DNA of 64,000 nucleotides from Pseudorhodobacter sp. MZDSW-24AT (GTDB taxonomy: Bacteria > Pseudomonadota > Alphaproteobacteria > Rhodobacterales > Rhodobacteraceae). Below the pieces are notes generated by a model, which made no database searches, was not told where the DNA came from, and saw nothing but the letters and a program-made list of their open reading frames with translations. Both the position numbers and the translations under genes were made by a program. This document shows positions 18,110-27,199 of this stretch, one piece after another. The stretch is taken from contig NZ_PGOI01000008.1 in assembly GCF_002794355.1 (NCBI RefSeq), positions 1-64,000 on the forward strand, given 5' to 3'. How positions within the stretch are numbered: the first letter of the stretch is position 1; the number at the start of each line of letters is the position of its first letter.

Positions 18110-20986
18110 ATGCCCATGGAAAAGACCTTCAACGCCGCCGAAGCCGAGGCCCGGATCTCCGCGCTTTGGCTGTCGGAAAACGCCTTCGCCGCCGGGGCCA
18201 ATGCCAAACCCGGCCGCCCCGCCTTTTCCGTGATGATCCCGCCGCCCAACGTGACCGGCAGCCTGCACATGGGCCACGCCTTCAACAACACGCTGCAAGA
18301 CATCCTGACCCGCTGGCACCGGATGATGGGCGATGACACGCTCTGGCAACCCGGCACCGACCATGCCGGCATCGCCACCCAGATGGTGACCGAACGCGAA
18401 CTCGCCCGCACCGGCCAACCCTCGCGCCGTGACATGGGGCGCGACGCCTTTACGCTGAAAGTCTGGGAGCAAAAGAAGGCCTCCCGCGGCACCATCATCG
18501 GCCAGCTGCAGCGCCTCGGCGCCTCCTGCGACTGGTCGCGCGAAGCCTTCACCATGTCCGGCGCCCCCAACGCGCCCGCAGGCGAAGAGGGCAATTTCCA
18601 CGATGCCGTGATCAAGGTCTTCGTGGATATGTACAACAAGGGCCTGATCTATCGCGGCAAACGCCTCGTGAACTGGGACCCGCATTTTGAAACCGCGATC
18701 TCCGATCTCGAAGTCGAGAATATCGAAGTCGCAGGCCATATGTGGCATTTCAAATACCGCCTCGCGGGCGGCGAGACCTACGAATACATTGAAAAAGACG
18801 CCGATGGGAACGTGACCTTGCGTGAGGTGCGCGACTACATCTCCATCGCCACCACCCGGCCCGAAACCATGCTGGGCGATGGCGCGGTGGCCGTGCACCC
18901 GTCAGACGAACGCTATGCCGCGATCGTGGGCAAGATGGTCCACCTGCCGCTGTGTGACCGCCTAATCCCGATCATCGCCGATGAATACCCCGACCCGACC
19001 TTTGGCTCAGGTGCCGTGAAAATCACCGGCGCGCATGACTTCAACGATTACGGCGTCGCCAAGCGCAACACCCTCCCCTGCTACCGCCTGATGGACACGC
19101 GCGGCGCCATGCGCGCCGACGGCGCGCCTTATGCGCAGGCCGTCGCCCGCGCCCGTGAAATCGCCGCAGGCTCGCCCACGACGGAAGTGGAAGTGGACAG
19201 CCTCAACCTCGTCCCCGAAAAATACCGCGGGCTCGACCGGTTCGAGGCGCGCAAAGCCGTGGTCGCCGACATCAACGCCATCGGCCTCGCCGTCACCACG
19301 CTGATCAAGGAAACCGACCCGGAAACCGGATCGGAACACCTGCGCCGCGAACCGGTGGTCGAGGCGAAAAAGATCATGCAGCCTTTTGGCGACCGCTCCA
19401 AGGTCGTGATCGAGCCGATGCTGACCGACCAATGGTTCGTCGACACCGCGAAAATCGTCGGCCCCGCGCTCGATGCGGTGCGCAACGGTGACACCAAGAT
19501 CATGCCAGAGTCGGGCGAGAAAACCTATTTCCACTGGCTGGAGAATATCGAGCCTTGGTGTATCTCGCGCCAACTGTGGTGGGGCCACCAGATTCCGGTC
19601 TGGTATGACGAAGAGGGCGCCTATTACTGCGCCCCGACCGAAGCAGAGGCGCAAGCCCTGGCACCAGGCAAGGCGCTGACCCGCGATCCCGACGTGCTCG
19701 ACACCTGGTTCTCCTCGGGCCTCTGGCCCATCGGCACCCTTGGCTGGCCCGAGCAAACCCCGGAACTCGCGAAATACTTCCCCACCTCCACCCTGATCAC
19801 GGGTCAGGATATCATCTTCTTCTGGGTCGCCCGGATGATGATGATGCAACTGGCCGTGGTGGATCAGGTGCCGTTCAAGACGGTCTATCTGCATGGCCTC
19901 GTGCGCGACGCCAAGGGCAAGAAGATGTCGAAATCCTTGGGCAACGTCATTGATCCCTTGGAGATCATTGACGAATTCGGCGCCGATGCTTTGCGCTTTG
20001 CCAATGCGGCCATGGCAAGCCTCGGCGGCGTGCTGAAACTCGATACCGCGCGCATCGCAGGCTATCGCAACTTCGGCACCAAACTCTGGAACGCCTGCCG
20101 CTTTGCCGAAATGAATGGCGTGTGGGAAGGCCACAGCACCCAAAGCGCCCCCCCGCAGGCCAGCGCCACCGTGAACCGCTGGATCATCGGCGAAACCACC
20201 AAGGCCGCCGCCGAAGTGTCCGAAGCGCTGGAAAACTACCGCTTCGACCAAGCAGCCGATGCGCTCTACAAATTCGTCTGGGGCAAGGTCTGCGACTGGT
20301 ATGTCGAATTCGCGAAACCCCTGTTCGATGGCGAGCAAGCGGCAGAGACGCGGGCCACCATGGCTTGGGTGCTGGATCAGTCGATGATCCTGCTGCACCC
20401 GTTCATGCCCTTCATCACCGAGGAACTCTGGTCCACCACCGGCACCCGCGCCAAGCGGCTGGTGCACAGTGACTGGCCGGAACTGCCTGGCACTCTGATC
20501 GACGCGCCCTCGATGGCGGAAATGACCTGGGTCACCACGCTCATCGACGACATCCGCTCGGCCCGCGCGCAGGTGCATGTGCCCGCCGGGCTGAAACTTG
20601 ACATCGTCGCCACGGCCATGACGCCAGCCGCCGAGGCCGCCTGGGCGAATAACGAGACGCTGATCAAACGCCTCGCCCGGATCGAAAGCCTGACCCGCGC
20701 CGAGATCGCGCCCAAAGGTGCGATCACCGTCGCCGCCGAAGGCGCCACCTTCGCCATCCCGCTCGAAGGCGTCATCGACATTGCCGAGGAAAAGGCGCGG
20801 CTGCAAAAGACGCTCGACAAACTGGCCAAGGAAATCGGCGGCCTGAACGGGCGGCTGAACAACCCCGCCTTCATCGCCTCCGCCCCGGAAGAGGTGGTGG
20901 ACGAGGCGCGCGGCAACCTCGAGGCCCGCGAAGACGAGGCCGCCAAACTGCGCGCCGCCATGGCCCGTCTGGCCGAAATCGGCTGA
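18110..20986 (+). CDS. valS: Valine-tRNA ligase
   Basis: ValS charges tRNA-Val and edits threonyl products. The roughly 958-residue class I enzyme shows the HIGH motif in [18 protein letters not shown], the CP1 editing domain ([18 protein letters not shown]), [10 protein letters not shown], the KMSKS motif in [14 protein letters not shown] and a C-terminal coiled coil. ATGs at 18101, 18110 and 18116 are all in frame. I prefer 18110 because AGAGG at 18094-18098 is well spaced for it and too close to 18101. Confidence 0.97.
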   Translation: MPMEKTFNAAEAEARISALWLSENAFAAGANAKPGRPAFSVMIPPPNVTGSLHMGHAFNNTLQDILTRWHRMMGDDTLWQPGTDHAGIATQMVTERELARTGQPSRRDMGRDAFTLKVWEQKKASRGTIIGQLQRLGASCDWSREAFTMSGAPNAPAGEEGNFHDAVIKVFVDMYNKGLIYRGKRLVNWDPHFETAISDLEVENIEVAGHMWHFKYRLAGGETYEYIEKDADGNVTLREVRDYISIATTRPETMLGDGAVAVHPSDERYAAIVGKMVHLPLCDRLIPIIADEYPDPTFGSGAVKITGAHDFNDYGVAKRNTLPCYRLMDTRGAMRADGAPYAQAVARAREIAAGSPTTEVEVDSLNLVPEKYRGLDRFEARKAVVADINAIGLAVTTLIKETDPETGSEHLRREPVVEAKKIMQPFGDRSKVVIEPMLTDQWFVDTAKIVGPALDAVRNGDTKIMPESGEKTYFHWLENIEPWCISRQLWWGHQIPVWYDEEGAYYCAPTEAEAQALAPGKALTRDPDVLDTWFSSGLWPIGTLGWPEQTPELAKYFPTSTLITGQDIIFFWVARMMMMQLAVVDQVPFKTVYLHGLVRDAKGKKMSKSLGNVIDPLEIIDEFGADALRFANAAMASLGGVLKLDTARIAGYRNFGTKLWNACRFAEMNGVWEGHSTQSAPPQASATVNRWIIGETTKAAAEVSEALENYRFDQAADALYKFVWGKVCDWYVEFAKPLFDGEQAAETRATMAWVLDQSMILLHPFMPFITEELWSTTGTRAKRLVHSDWPELPGTLIDAPSMAEMTWVTTLIDDIRSARAQVHVPAGLKLDIVATAMTPAAEAAWANNETLIKRLARIESLTRAEIAPKGAITVAAEGATFAIPLEGVIDIAEEKARLQKTLDKLAKEIGGLNGRLNNPAFIASAPEEVVDEARGNLEAREDEAAKLRAAMARLAEIG

Positions 20987-21024
20987 CCGGCACGCCCCGG
21001 CCCCGCTGGGGAAGCCTCCGGCGG

Positions 21025-21079
21025 GGATATTTAAGAACAGATGACATCCTTGACGGGGTTCATCTGTTTCCAAATATCC
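21025..21079. repeat. Intergenic inverted repeat downstream of valS
   Basis: The arms GGATATTT-aag-AACAGATGA (21025-21044) and TCATCTGTT-tcc-AAATATCC (21060-21079) pair over 17 positions around a 3x3 internal loop, with a 15-base apical loop. A C/G hairpin follows at 21105-21126. From general knowledge, CCGGCGGGGATATTT plus ACAGATG sequences recur after genes in many Rhodobacteraceae genomes. It may serve as a transcript end without a T tract. Confidence 0.65.
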
Positions 21080-21170
21080 TCAGGGGGTGAGGCGCGCCAG
21101 CGCCGAGGGGGGGCGAGCCCCCCCTTGCAACGCAGGCCCCCTGCGCCGCCCCCCCCGCGTGGGAGAAAAT

Positions 21171-21240
21171 GTTAAGTTTTCCTGAATCCCAAAACGTAAC
21201 CCCTTGATTTCACGCAAGACGTACGCGTGTAACACAGGGG
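21171..21240 (+). promoter_or_regulatory. Composite promoter element, copy A, upstream of HisC-like aminotransferase
   Basis: In order on the plus strand: GTTAAGTTTTCCTGAA (21171-21186), CCCTTGATT (21201-21209), an 18-bp spacer, then TGTAAC (21228-21233) inside GTGTAACACAGGGG. TTGATT and TGTAAC sit as -35 and -10 hexamers and place a start near 21240, about 48 nt before the ATG. The first block reads on the other strand as TTCA-N7-TTAAC, one mismatch from a CtrA site. The same modules with the same spacing occur upstream of phaR (38348-38420, minus). Confidence 0.6.
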
Positions 21241-21287
21241 GAAGCCCCCTTGCCCCGCCCCTCATTCCGGGCCACTCTGGCCCCATC

Positions 21288-22388
21288 ATGACCCGCTTTC
21301 TCACCCCCCTCGCCGCCGCCCTCCCCGCAACCGTCCCCTTCACCGGCCCCGAGACGCTGGAACGCGCCCAAGGCCGCCCTTTCCGCGCCCGGCTGGGGGC
21401 CAATGAAAGCCTTTTCGGCCCCTCCCCCAAGGCCCGCGCCGCGATGGAGGCCGCGGTGGCCGAGGTCTGGATGTATGCCGACCCCGAAAGCCATGCGCTC
21501 AAGCAGGCCCTCGCCGCCCACCACGGCGTCCTGCCCGAGCACCTCGTGCTGGGCGGCGGCATCGACGGATTGCTGGGCCTTTTGTGCCGCCTGACGGTGG
21601 AGCCGGGCACGCCGGTGGTGACCTCGGCGGGCGCCTACCCTACCTTCGCCTTCCACGTGTCAGGCTACGGCGGCGCCTTGACCCGGGTGCCTTACCGGGG
21701 GGATCATGAGGACCCGCAAGCCCTGCTCGATGCCGCCCGCAAGACGGGGGCGCGGCTGATCTACCTTGCCAACCCCGACAACCCCATGGGCAGCCACCAC
21801 CCTGCCGCTGTGATCGAGGACATGGTCGCCAACCTGCCCGCGCACAGCCTGCTGGTGCTGGATGAGGCCTATGCCGACCTCGCACCCGAAGGCACCATCC
21901 CCCGGATCTCCCCCGATCACCCGCAGGTGATCCGCTTGCGCACCTTCTCGAAGGGCTATGGGATGGCAGGCGCCCGGGTCGGCTATGCCATTGCCCCGCC
22001 CGATCTTGCGCAGGCCTTTGACAAGGTCCGCGACCATTTCGGGATGAGCCGGGTGGCACAGATCGGTGCTCTGGCCGCGCTGCAGGATCAGGACTGGCTG
22101 GTCAGCATTCAGAATCGCGTCATCGCGGCGCGTGCGCGCGTGGCCCAGATTGCCGCCGCCAATGGCCTGAAAGCCCTGCCATCCGCCACCAATTTTGTCA
22201 CCATCGATTGTGGAGGAGACGGCGATCGCGCCCGCGCCCTTCTGCGCGAGACAGTGGCACGTGGCGTCTTCATCCGCATGCCCGGCGTGGCACCGCTCGA
22301 CCGCTGCATCCGCGTCAGTCTGGGCGATGACGCGGCGCTCGACGTGTTCGAAGAGGTGCTGCCGAGTGCGCTCGCCGCCGCGGGCTGA
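21288..22388 (+). CDS. PLP-dependent aminotransferase, HisC-like (class I/II)
   Basis: The 366-residue fold type I enzyme resembles histidinol-phosphate aminotransferase. Visible are GANESLFGPSPKA near the N-terminus, LANPDNPMG, LVLDEAYADLAPEG with the pyridine-nitrogen Asp, and RTFSKGYGMAGARVGY with the cofactor lysine. HisC paralogues may act on aromatic or other amino acids, and no other his gene is near, so the substrate is left open. I chose the ATG at 21288; in-frame sequence upstream to 21204 overlaps the conserved promoter element and is unlikely to be coding. Confidence 0.88.
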   Translation: MTRFLTPLAAALPATVPFTGPETLERAQGRPFRARLGANESLFGPSPKARAAMEAAVAEVWMYADPESHALKQALAAHHGVLPEHLVLGGGIDGLLGLLCRLTVEPGTPVVTSAGAYPTFAFHVSGYGGALTRVPYRGDHEDPQALLDAARKTGARLIYLANPDNPMGSHHPAAVIEDMVANLPAHSLLVLDEAYADLAPEGTIPRISPDHPQVIRLRTFSKGYGMAGARVGYAIAPPDLAQAFDKVRDHFGMSRVAQIGALAALQDQDWLVSIQNRVIAARARVAQIAAANGLKALPSATNFVTIDCGGDGDRARALLRETVARGVFIRMPGVAPLDRCIRVSLGDDAALDVFEEVLPSALAAAG

Positions 22389-22397
22389 CCGCCCAGC

Positions 22398-22802
22398 CTA
22401 TTCGGCCGCCACGCCCGACTTGGCCGGACCAATCGCCGGCGCCGTTCCCAGAGGGACCTGCGCACCCCCAAGTTTCTGTGGCGCGGCCTCTGCTTCGGGA
22501 AGCGCGCGCAAGGTGGCCGCGACGGACGAGGCTCCGCTCTCCGGCAAAAGGGTCGCGGTGGGGCTCTGTGCCAGCGGACGGCGGAAGACCAGCATGTTCT
22601 GATAGGTGGTTTTCGTGCCCGTCAACCCGGCCCGCTCGTCACAGGGCAAGGTGTCGGCGCGCACATAATCCCATCCCTCGGCGCCAAGACTGTTCATCAA
22701 TTGGGTCAGGGTCTGCGCAAAGCGATCTTCGGTGGTCTTGACCCCGCGCAGTTTCTCACCCCGCTTGGGGGCTGGAATGACTTTGAATTCGTAGCGCTGC
22801 AT
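22398..22802 (-). CDS. DUF4177 domain-containing protein
   Basis: The 134-residue protein starts MQRYEFKVIPAPKRG and has the DUF4177 core through residue 75 (LNSLGAEGWDY-type segment NSLGAEGWDYVRADTLPCDER, split by the conserved GxEGW). A poorly conserved Ala/Pro-rich tail follows. Function is unknown. The open frame extends upstream to 23117, but the extra part overlaps the preceding gene and has no family similarity. It is third in line after gatB and the unknown gene on the minus strand, 136 bp from the latter. Confidence 0.82.
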   Translation of the reverse strand: MQRYEFKVIPAPKRGEKLRGVKTTEDRFAQTLTQLMNSLGAEGWDYVRADTLPCDERAGLTGTKTTYQNMLVFRRPLAQSPTATLLPESGASSVAATLRALPEAEAAPQKLGGAQVPLGTAPAIGPAKSGVAAE

Positions 22803-22938
22803 GATGGCTCCCGCAGAAGTGTAGACCAAAGGATAGCGGGTTTCGCAGCCGCGAGCCAAGGTTTCAAAGCACATTTCCGGCATCCTTGGCCGCGCGGCAA
22901 CAACCCTGCGACGTGATTTGCCAACTCCGCTTCGCGGC

Positions 22939-23586
22939 TCAGGGCTTCTGACGGGCAGCCAGCCCCGGGAAGAGATGGTACAGCTTGCCTTGGAGGACCT
23001 TCCCGGTCGCCAGTTCGTCCTTGTCTGGTCCGAAAGAAGAGGCCGCTGAGATGTGCTGAAGGGCGGTCTGCGCCATCGATTGTGGATCATTGCAATGCGG
23101 CGATTGGCACAAGGCAAGCGCGATCTCTGCCATGACCAGATGGCCCGATGCCGAAGGCATTACAAGCGCTTCGGTCTGCGCCTCAGAGGCGCGCAGCAAT
23201 TGGCGATAGCAAAGCTCGGTGTCGGAGACATCATCGCGCAAAGGCAGCCAAGCCTGCGCGAGCGCGGCCCAGAGGGCACTTTTTTCCGCAACAGAAACGC
23301 GCGGCGATTCGATCACGGCCCGCAGCTTGGCCACGGACCGGGCCCGAAGGACGCGCGCGGATGCGCCGGGCTCGGCCTCTGCCTTGGCACGCAGCGCCCT
23401 CCCCAGCAAAAGCGCCACTTCGGGAGAGTTTGGCAACCGCTCCAGCGCCGCGATCGCACGGTTGAGCGGCGGCAGACAGGCGGGCGGATTGAGGCCCAGC
23501 CCCATGCGCACATCGCCCCGCGCCCGCGCCAGAAGCGTGGCTTCGTCACGGCCAAGGGCCGCGCGAAAGCGGCCCAGCAAGGTCAC
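22939..23586 (-). CDS. Conserved-looking helical protein of unknown function
   Basis: The 215-residue product starts with GTG overlapping the gatB stop (GTGA): [20 protein letters not shown]. It is predicted largely alpha-helical and Leu/Ala-rich, with no signal peptide or membrane segment. It has a Cys-containing stretch, [11 protein letters not shown], near residue 165. I do not recognise a family. The coupling to gatB suggests coexpression with the amidotransferase but not necessarily shared function. The longer frame from 23826 lies within gatB and was rejected. Confidence 0.68.
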   Translation of the reverse strand: MTLLGRFRAALGRDEATLLARARGDVRMGLGLNPPACLPPLNRAIAALERLPNSPEVALLLGRALRAKAEAEPGASARVLRARSVAKLRAVIESPRVSVAEKSALWAALAQAWLPLRDDVSDTELCYRQLLRASEAQTEALVMPSASGHLVMAEIALALCQSPHCNDPQSMAQTALQHISAASSFGPDKDELATGKVLQGKLYHLFPGLAARQKP

Positions 23587-25094
23587 AGCCCGAGTTTCTG
23601 CGCCACCATCGCATTCACGACGGCAGGGTTTGCCTTGCCTCCGGTGGCCTTCAGCACCTGACCGGTGAACCAGCCTGCCAGCTTGGCATTGACCTTGGCC
23701 TTTTCCACCTGCTCGGGGTTGGCAGCGATCAGAGCATCCAGCGCGCGCTCGATCTCGCCCGTGTCGGTAACCGCCTTCATCCCATGCTTGGCAGCTTGCT
23801 CTGCCGGATCGCCGCCTTCCGTCCAAAGGATTTCGAACAGGTCCTTGGCCATCTTGCCGGTGATTTCGCCCTTGGCCAGCAAATCGAGCATGCCGCCCAG
23901 TTGTGCGGCCGACAGCGGGCTTTCCGAGATCACACGACCCTCTTTGTTGAGGCGGCCAAAGAGCTCGTTGATGACCCAGTTCGCAGCGATCTTGCCATCC
24001 CGGCCTTGCGCAACCGCCTCGAAGAAGGACGAAGACTCAAGGTCAGCGGTCAGAACATTCGCGTCATAGTCGGTCAGGCCAAAATCGCCCATGAACCGCG
24101 CCTTTTTCGCATCGGGCAATTCGGGCATGCGGGCGGCGATGTCATCCACCCAAGCCTGCTCGATTTCCAGCGGCAGAAGGTCCGGGCAAGGGAAGTAACG
24201 GTAATCAAACGCCTCTTCCTTGGACCGCATGCTGCGGGTTTCGTTCTTGTCCGGATCGTAAAGCCGGGTTTCCTGATCCACCTTGCCGCCGTCTTCCAGA
24301 ATGGCGATCTGGCGGCGGGCTTCGTAATCGATGGCCAGTTGAATGAAGCGCATCGAGTTCATGTTCTTGATCTCGCAGCGCGTGCCAAGATGGCTAAAAT
24401 CCTGTGTCGCTTGGTATTTCTCGTATTGGCCGGGACGGCAGACAGACACGTTCACATCGGCCCGCAGGTTTCCGTTCTGCATGTTGCCATCGCAGGTGCC
24501 CAGATAGCGCAGGATCTGGCGCAGCTTGCCGACATAGGCCGCAGCCTCCTCCGGGCCGCGAATGTCGGGGCGGCTGACGATTTCCATCAGCGCCACACCG
24601 GTGCGGTTCAGATCGACAAAAGACATCGCGGGGTCCATGTCATGGATGGATTTGCCCGCGTCCTGCTCCAGATGGATGCGCTCGATTCTCACAAGGCGCG
24701 CCACACCGGGTGCCATCTCGACCAGCACTTCGCCTTCGCCCACGATGGGGTGATACAGCTGCGAGATCTGATACCCCTGCGGCAGATCGGGGTAAAAATA
24801 GTTCTTGCGGTCAAAGGCCGAGAACAGATTGATCTGTGCCTTCAGGCCAAGGCCCGTGCGCACGGCCTGTTCCACGCAGAATTCATTAATGACCGGCAGC
24901 ATGCCGGGCATCGCGGCATCGACGAAGGCCACATTGGAGTTTGGTTCAGCGCCAAAGCTGGTCGAGGCGCCCGAAAACAGCTTGGCATTGGAGGACACCT
25001 GCGCATGGATTTCCATCCCGATGACAAGTTCCCAATCGTGCTTTGCCCCGGCAATCACCTTGGGCGTTGGCGCGGTATAGGTCAGGTCCAGCAT
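23583..25094 (-). CDS. gatB: Aspartyl/glutamyl-tRNA amidotransferase subunit B
   Basis: GatB is the tRNA-binding, kinase-like subunit of the GatCAB complex, which converts Glu-tRNA(Gln) to Gln-tRNA(Gln) and, in many bacteria, Asp-tRNA(Asn) to Asn-tRNA(Asn). The 503-residue length is standard. Motifs are [49 protein letters not shown] and the C-terminal YqeY-like domain ([17 protein letters not shown]). gatA and gatC are not in the window. It couples to the next gene through GTGA. Confidence 0.97.
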   Translation of the reverse strand: MLDLTYTAPTPKVIAGAKHDWELVIGMEIHAQVSSNAKLFSGASTSFGAEPNSNVAFVDAAMPGMLPVINEFCVEQAVRTGLGLKAQINLFSAFDRKNYFYPDLPQGYQISQLYHPIVGEGEVLVEMAPGVARLVRIERIHLEQDAGKSIHDMDPAMSFVDLNRTGVALMEIVSRPDIRGPEEAAAYVGKLRQILRYLGTCDGNMQNGNLRADVNVSVCRPGQYEKYQATQDFSHLGTRCEIKNMNSMRFIQLAIDYEARRQIAILEDGGKVDQETRLYDPDKNETRSMRSKEEAFDYRYFPCPDLLPLEIEQAWVDDIAARMPELPDAKKARFMGDFGLTDYDANVLTADLESSSFFEAVAQGRDGKIAANWVINELFGRLNKEGRVISESPLSAAQLGGMLDLLAKGEITGKMAKDLFEILWTEGGDPAEQAAKHGMKAVTDTGEIERALDALIAANPEQVEKAKVNAKLAGWFTGQVLKATGGKANPAVVNAMVAQKLGL

Positions 25095-25265
25095 GGCGCA
25101 CTCCTTCTTTTGTCCTTGTCTTTAGGCGGCGAAACGCCTTGGGGCAAGGGGTGCAACTGGCGGAATGACGCCGACGCCGGAACGCTGGGGTTGTCCGACT
25201 CGGGGCGCGCAGCCTATCGCCAGAGCGCCGCGCACAAAGGTGCGGTGCCACCGATGGTCTGATTG

Positions 25266-25853
25266 ATGCGTTCGTCCCTTTCGCTTGTTGTCCTTTCTGC
25301 GTTCATTCTGGCCGGCTGCGTTGCCGGCGCCACGGGGAGAGACACGGGCGAGCCGCCTGCGATGCGGTGGGATCACAGACCCGAGGCAGCAACTTGGACA
25401 CGCGCCTCGATGAACATGATCGCGGCACAGGATGCGGTGTTGGCGGCGAGAGTGCCGGGGGATATCCAGCGCTGGTGCCCGGGCTATGATGACGCTTCTT
25501 TGACAGAGCGCCGCGCTTTCTGGGCGGGTCTTTTGTCGGCGACGGCCAAGCATGAGAGCACATGGAATCCCAAGGCCTCGGGCGGCGGCGGGCGCTATAT
25601 CGGTTTGATGCAGATCTCACCTCAGACTGCGCGGGCGTATCAATGCGAAGCAACGAGCCCCGAAGCCCTGAAGAACGGCGAAGCCAATCTTGCCTGCGCC
25701 ATCAAGATCATGTCCGCGCAGGTGGGGCGTGATGGTGTGGTGGCCGGCGGCGGCAACAAAGGCATCGGCCGCGACTGGGGGCCGTTCCGCTCGGCCTCCA
25801 AGCGGTCTGACATCGCGGGCTGGACCAAATCGCAGGACTACTGCACCGGCTGA
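25266..25853 (+). CDS. Lytic transglycosylase lipoprotein (SLT domain)
   Basis: A 195-residue exported protein cleaves or binds peptidoglycan at the outer membrane or in the periplasm. The lipoprotein signal MRSSLSLVVLSAFILAGC ends in a lipobox, with Cys18 as the lipidated residue. The SLT/goose-lysozyme-like domain spans about residues 60-195, with the presumed catalytic Glu97 in SATAKHESTWNP and the signature YIGLMQISPQTARAY. A TTG three bases upstream is also possible as start. It is a single gene between gatB (divergent) and terB. Confidence 0.85.
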   Translation: MRSSLSLVVLSAFILAGCVAGATGRDTGEPPAMRWDHRPEAATWTRASMNMIAAQDAVLAARVPGDIQRWCPGYDDASLTERRAFWAGLLSATAKHESTWNPKASGGGGRYIGLMQISPQTARAYQCEATSPEALKNGEANLACAIKIMSAQVGRDGVVAGGGNKGIGRDWGPFRSASKRSDIAGWTKSQDYCTG

Positions 25854-25893
25854 GCACCTTGCCGACCCGGCGAGAGCGGCCTATGTCTAGTTC

Positions 25894-26331
25894 ATGTTTG
25901 AACGTCTCCTCTCTGGGCTTCTGGCCCCCTCGCCCGCGCGCCTGCCCGAGCCGGATGCGCGCCTTGCTCTTGCAGCGTTGATGGTGCGCGTGGCGCGGTC
26001 AGATGGCACCTATGCCGTCACCGAGATCGCCCAGATTGATCGGGTGCTGGGTTGTTTGCATGGGCTCTCCCCCTTTGCTGCCGCGGGCTTGCGCGCTCAG
26101 GCAGAGGTCTTGGAAACCGAAGCCCCCGACACGGTGCGCTTCACCCGGGCGATCAAATCAGCCGTCGCTCAGGAAGATCGTGCCGAATTGCTGCAAGCCT
26201 TGTGGTCGGTCGCCCTGTCGGATGGCAATCGCAACGCGGAAGAAGACCGCTTGTTGCGGTTGGTGGCCAATCTCTTGGGGCTTACCGATGTGGAATCGGC
26301 CTTGGCCCGGCAGAGGGCTGCCAAAGCGTGA
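25894..26331 (+). CDS. TerB family protein
   Basis: The 145-residue protein is an all-helical TerB-like domain named after a tellurite-resistance protein. It shows the two acidic repeats typical of the family, VRVARSDGTYAVTEIAQIDRVL and WSVALSDGNRNAEEDRLLRLVANLLGL, which may bind metal. No terC, terD or other tellurite genes are near, so resistance is not implied. Its stop overlaps the GTG start of the next gene (GTGA). Confidence 0.86.
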   Translation: MFERLLSGLLAPSPARLPEPDARLALAALMVRVARSDGTYAVTEIAQIDRVLGCLHGLSPFAAAGLRAQAEVLETEAPDTVRFTRAIKSAVAQEDRAELLQALWSVALSDGNRNAEEDRLLRLVANLLGLTDVESALARQRAAKA

Positions 26332-27098
26332 TTGCCGCATTCGGCATGTATGATCGGCCAGAAACTGCGGCGGCGCATGATGCGCTTTGGAATTTGATCC
26401 GCAACGGCCTGCGCAGTGGCGGATATGATGGCCCCGAGGCGCTGACACGGGGAGATGGCGCCTATTGGCCAGCTTGGGAGTCGCCCAACCTTCTGATCGC
26501 GCAAACCTGTGGCCTGCCTTACCGCGCACGGCTGCACGAAAAGGTCACACTGATCGGCACTCCCGATTATGGCGTCGAAGGTTGCGCCCCGGGATACTAC
26601 CATTCTGTGCTTGTCGCGCGCCGCAGTGATCCGCGTCAGACGGAGGCTGCGTTCAGCAGCGCCGCGCTCGCCTATAACGAGCCGCTGTCGCAGTCGGGCT
26701 GGGCTGCCGTCTACCACCATTTTCAAAACCTTGGCCTTCCGCTGCATCCCGCTTTGGCAAGCGGCAGCCACAGGGCAAGTGCCATGGCTGTGGCTGAAGG
26801 TGCCGCTGACTTCGCAGCGATTGATGCCGTGACGTGGCGGCTGCTGGAGCGATATGACGGGCTCGGGGACCAGCTGAAGGTGTTTGCACGCACACGCCCG
26901 ACACCGGGCCTTCCACTTATCACGGCGCGGGCTGCGCAGGCAGAGGCGCTTTTTGACGTCGTGTCACAGGCCATCGCTGCTTTGCACACGGATCACCGGC
27001 ACAACCTTGGCCTGCACGGCTTGGTGCGCATCCCGCCACGCGCGTATCTGGCCCAGCCGATCCCCCCTGCCCCCGCCCAAAAAACCGGCGCACCTTGA
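26328..27098 (+). CDS. PhnD/SsuA/transferrin family substrate-binding protein without signal peptide
   Basis: The 256-residue protein begins MIAAFGMYDRPETAAAHDALWN (split here: MIAAFGMYD then RPETAAAH) at a GTG overlapping the terB stop. It matches the periplasmic-binding-protein type II fold used for phosphonate-like ligands: TLIGTPDYGVEGCAPGYYHS, AYNEPLSQSGW and GAADFAAIDAVTW are typical. There is no export signal, so it should act in the cytoplasm as a sensor or enzyme-like protein rather than in transport. No permease or ATPase of the Phn type is adjacent. The ABC genes that follow belong to another family. Confidence 0.78.
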   Translation: MIAAFGMYDRPETAAAHDALWNLIRNGLRSGGYDGPEALTRGDGAYWPAWESPNLLIAQTCGLPYRARLHEKVTLIGTPDYGVEGCAPGYYHSVLVARRSDPRQTEAAFSSAALAYNEPLSQSGWAAVYHHFQNLGLPLHPALASGSHRASAMAVAEGAADFAAIDAVTWRLLERYDGLGDQLKVFARTRPTPGLPLITARAAQAEALFDVVSQAIAALHTDHRHNLGLHGLVRIPPRAYLAQPIPPAPAQKTGAP

Positions 27099-27166
27099 AC
27101 AAATCGGCGCCAACTGCCGCAGCGTTTGTCACAATGGGCGTTGCAAAGGTTTCGATCTTGCGTCCT

Positions 27167-27178
27167 ATTTGATCAACT
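27167..27178. promoter_or_regulatory. TTTGATCAA operator-like site, importer copy
   Basis: The sequence ATTTGATCAACT (27167-27178) is preceded by CCT and followed by GTTC. It lies 22 bp before the GTG start of the ABC ATPase gene. A near-identical site, ATTTGATCAAAT, is upstream of the first glutamine-synthetase-like gene (30539-30550). Shared flanks (CTATTTGATCAA, then TTC) suggest one regulator; its identity is unknown. Confidence 0.5.
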
Positions 27179-27199
27179 GTTCCAACGTCGCGAGGCAAA

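Noticed and set aside
25894-26331. Tellurite resistance locus.
   Set aside because: Only a lone TerB-like protein is present; terC/D/E/Z genes are absent.
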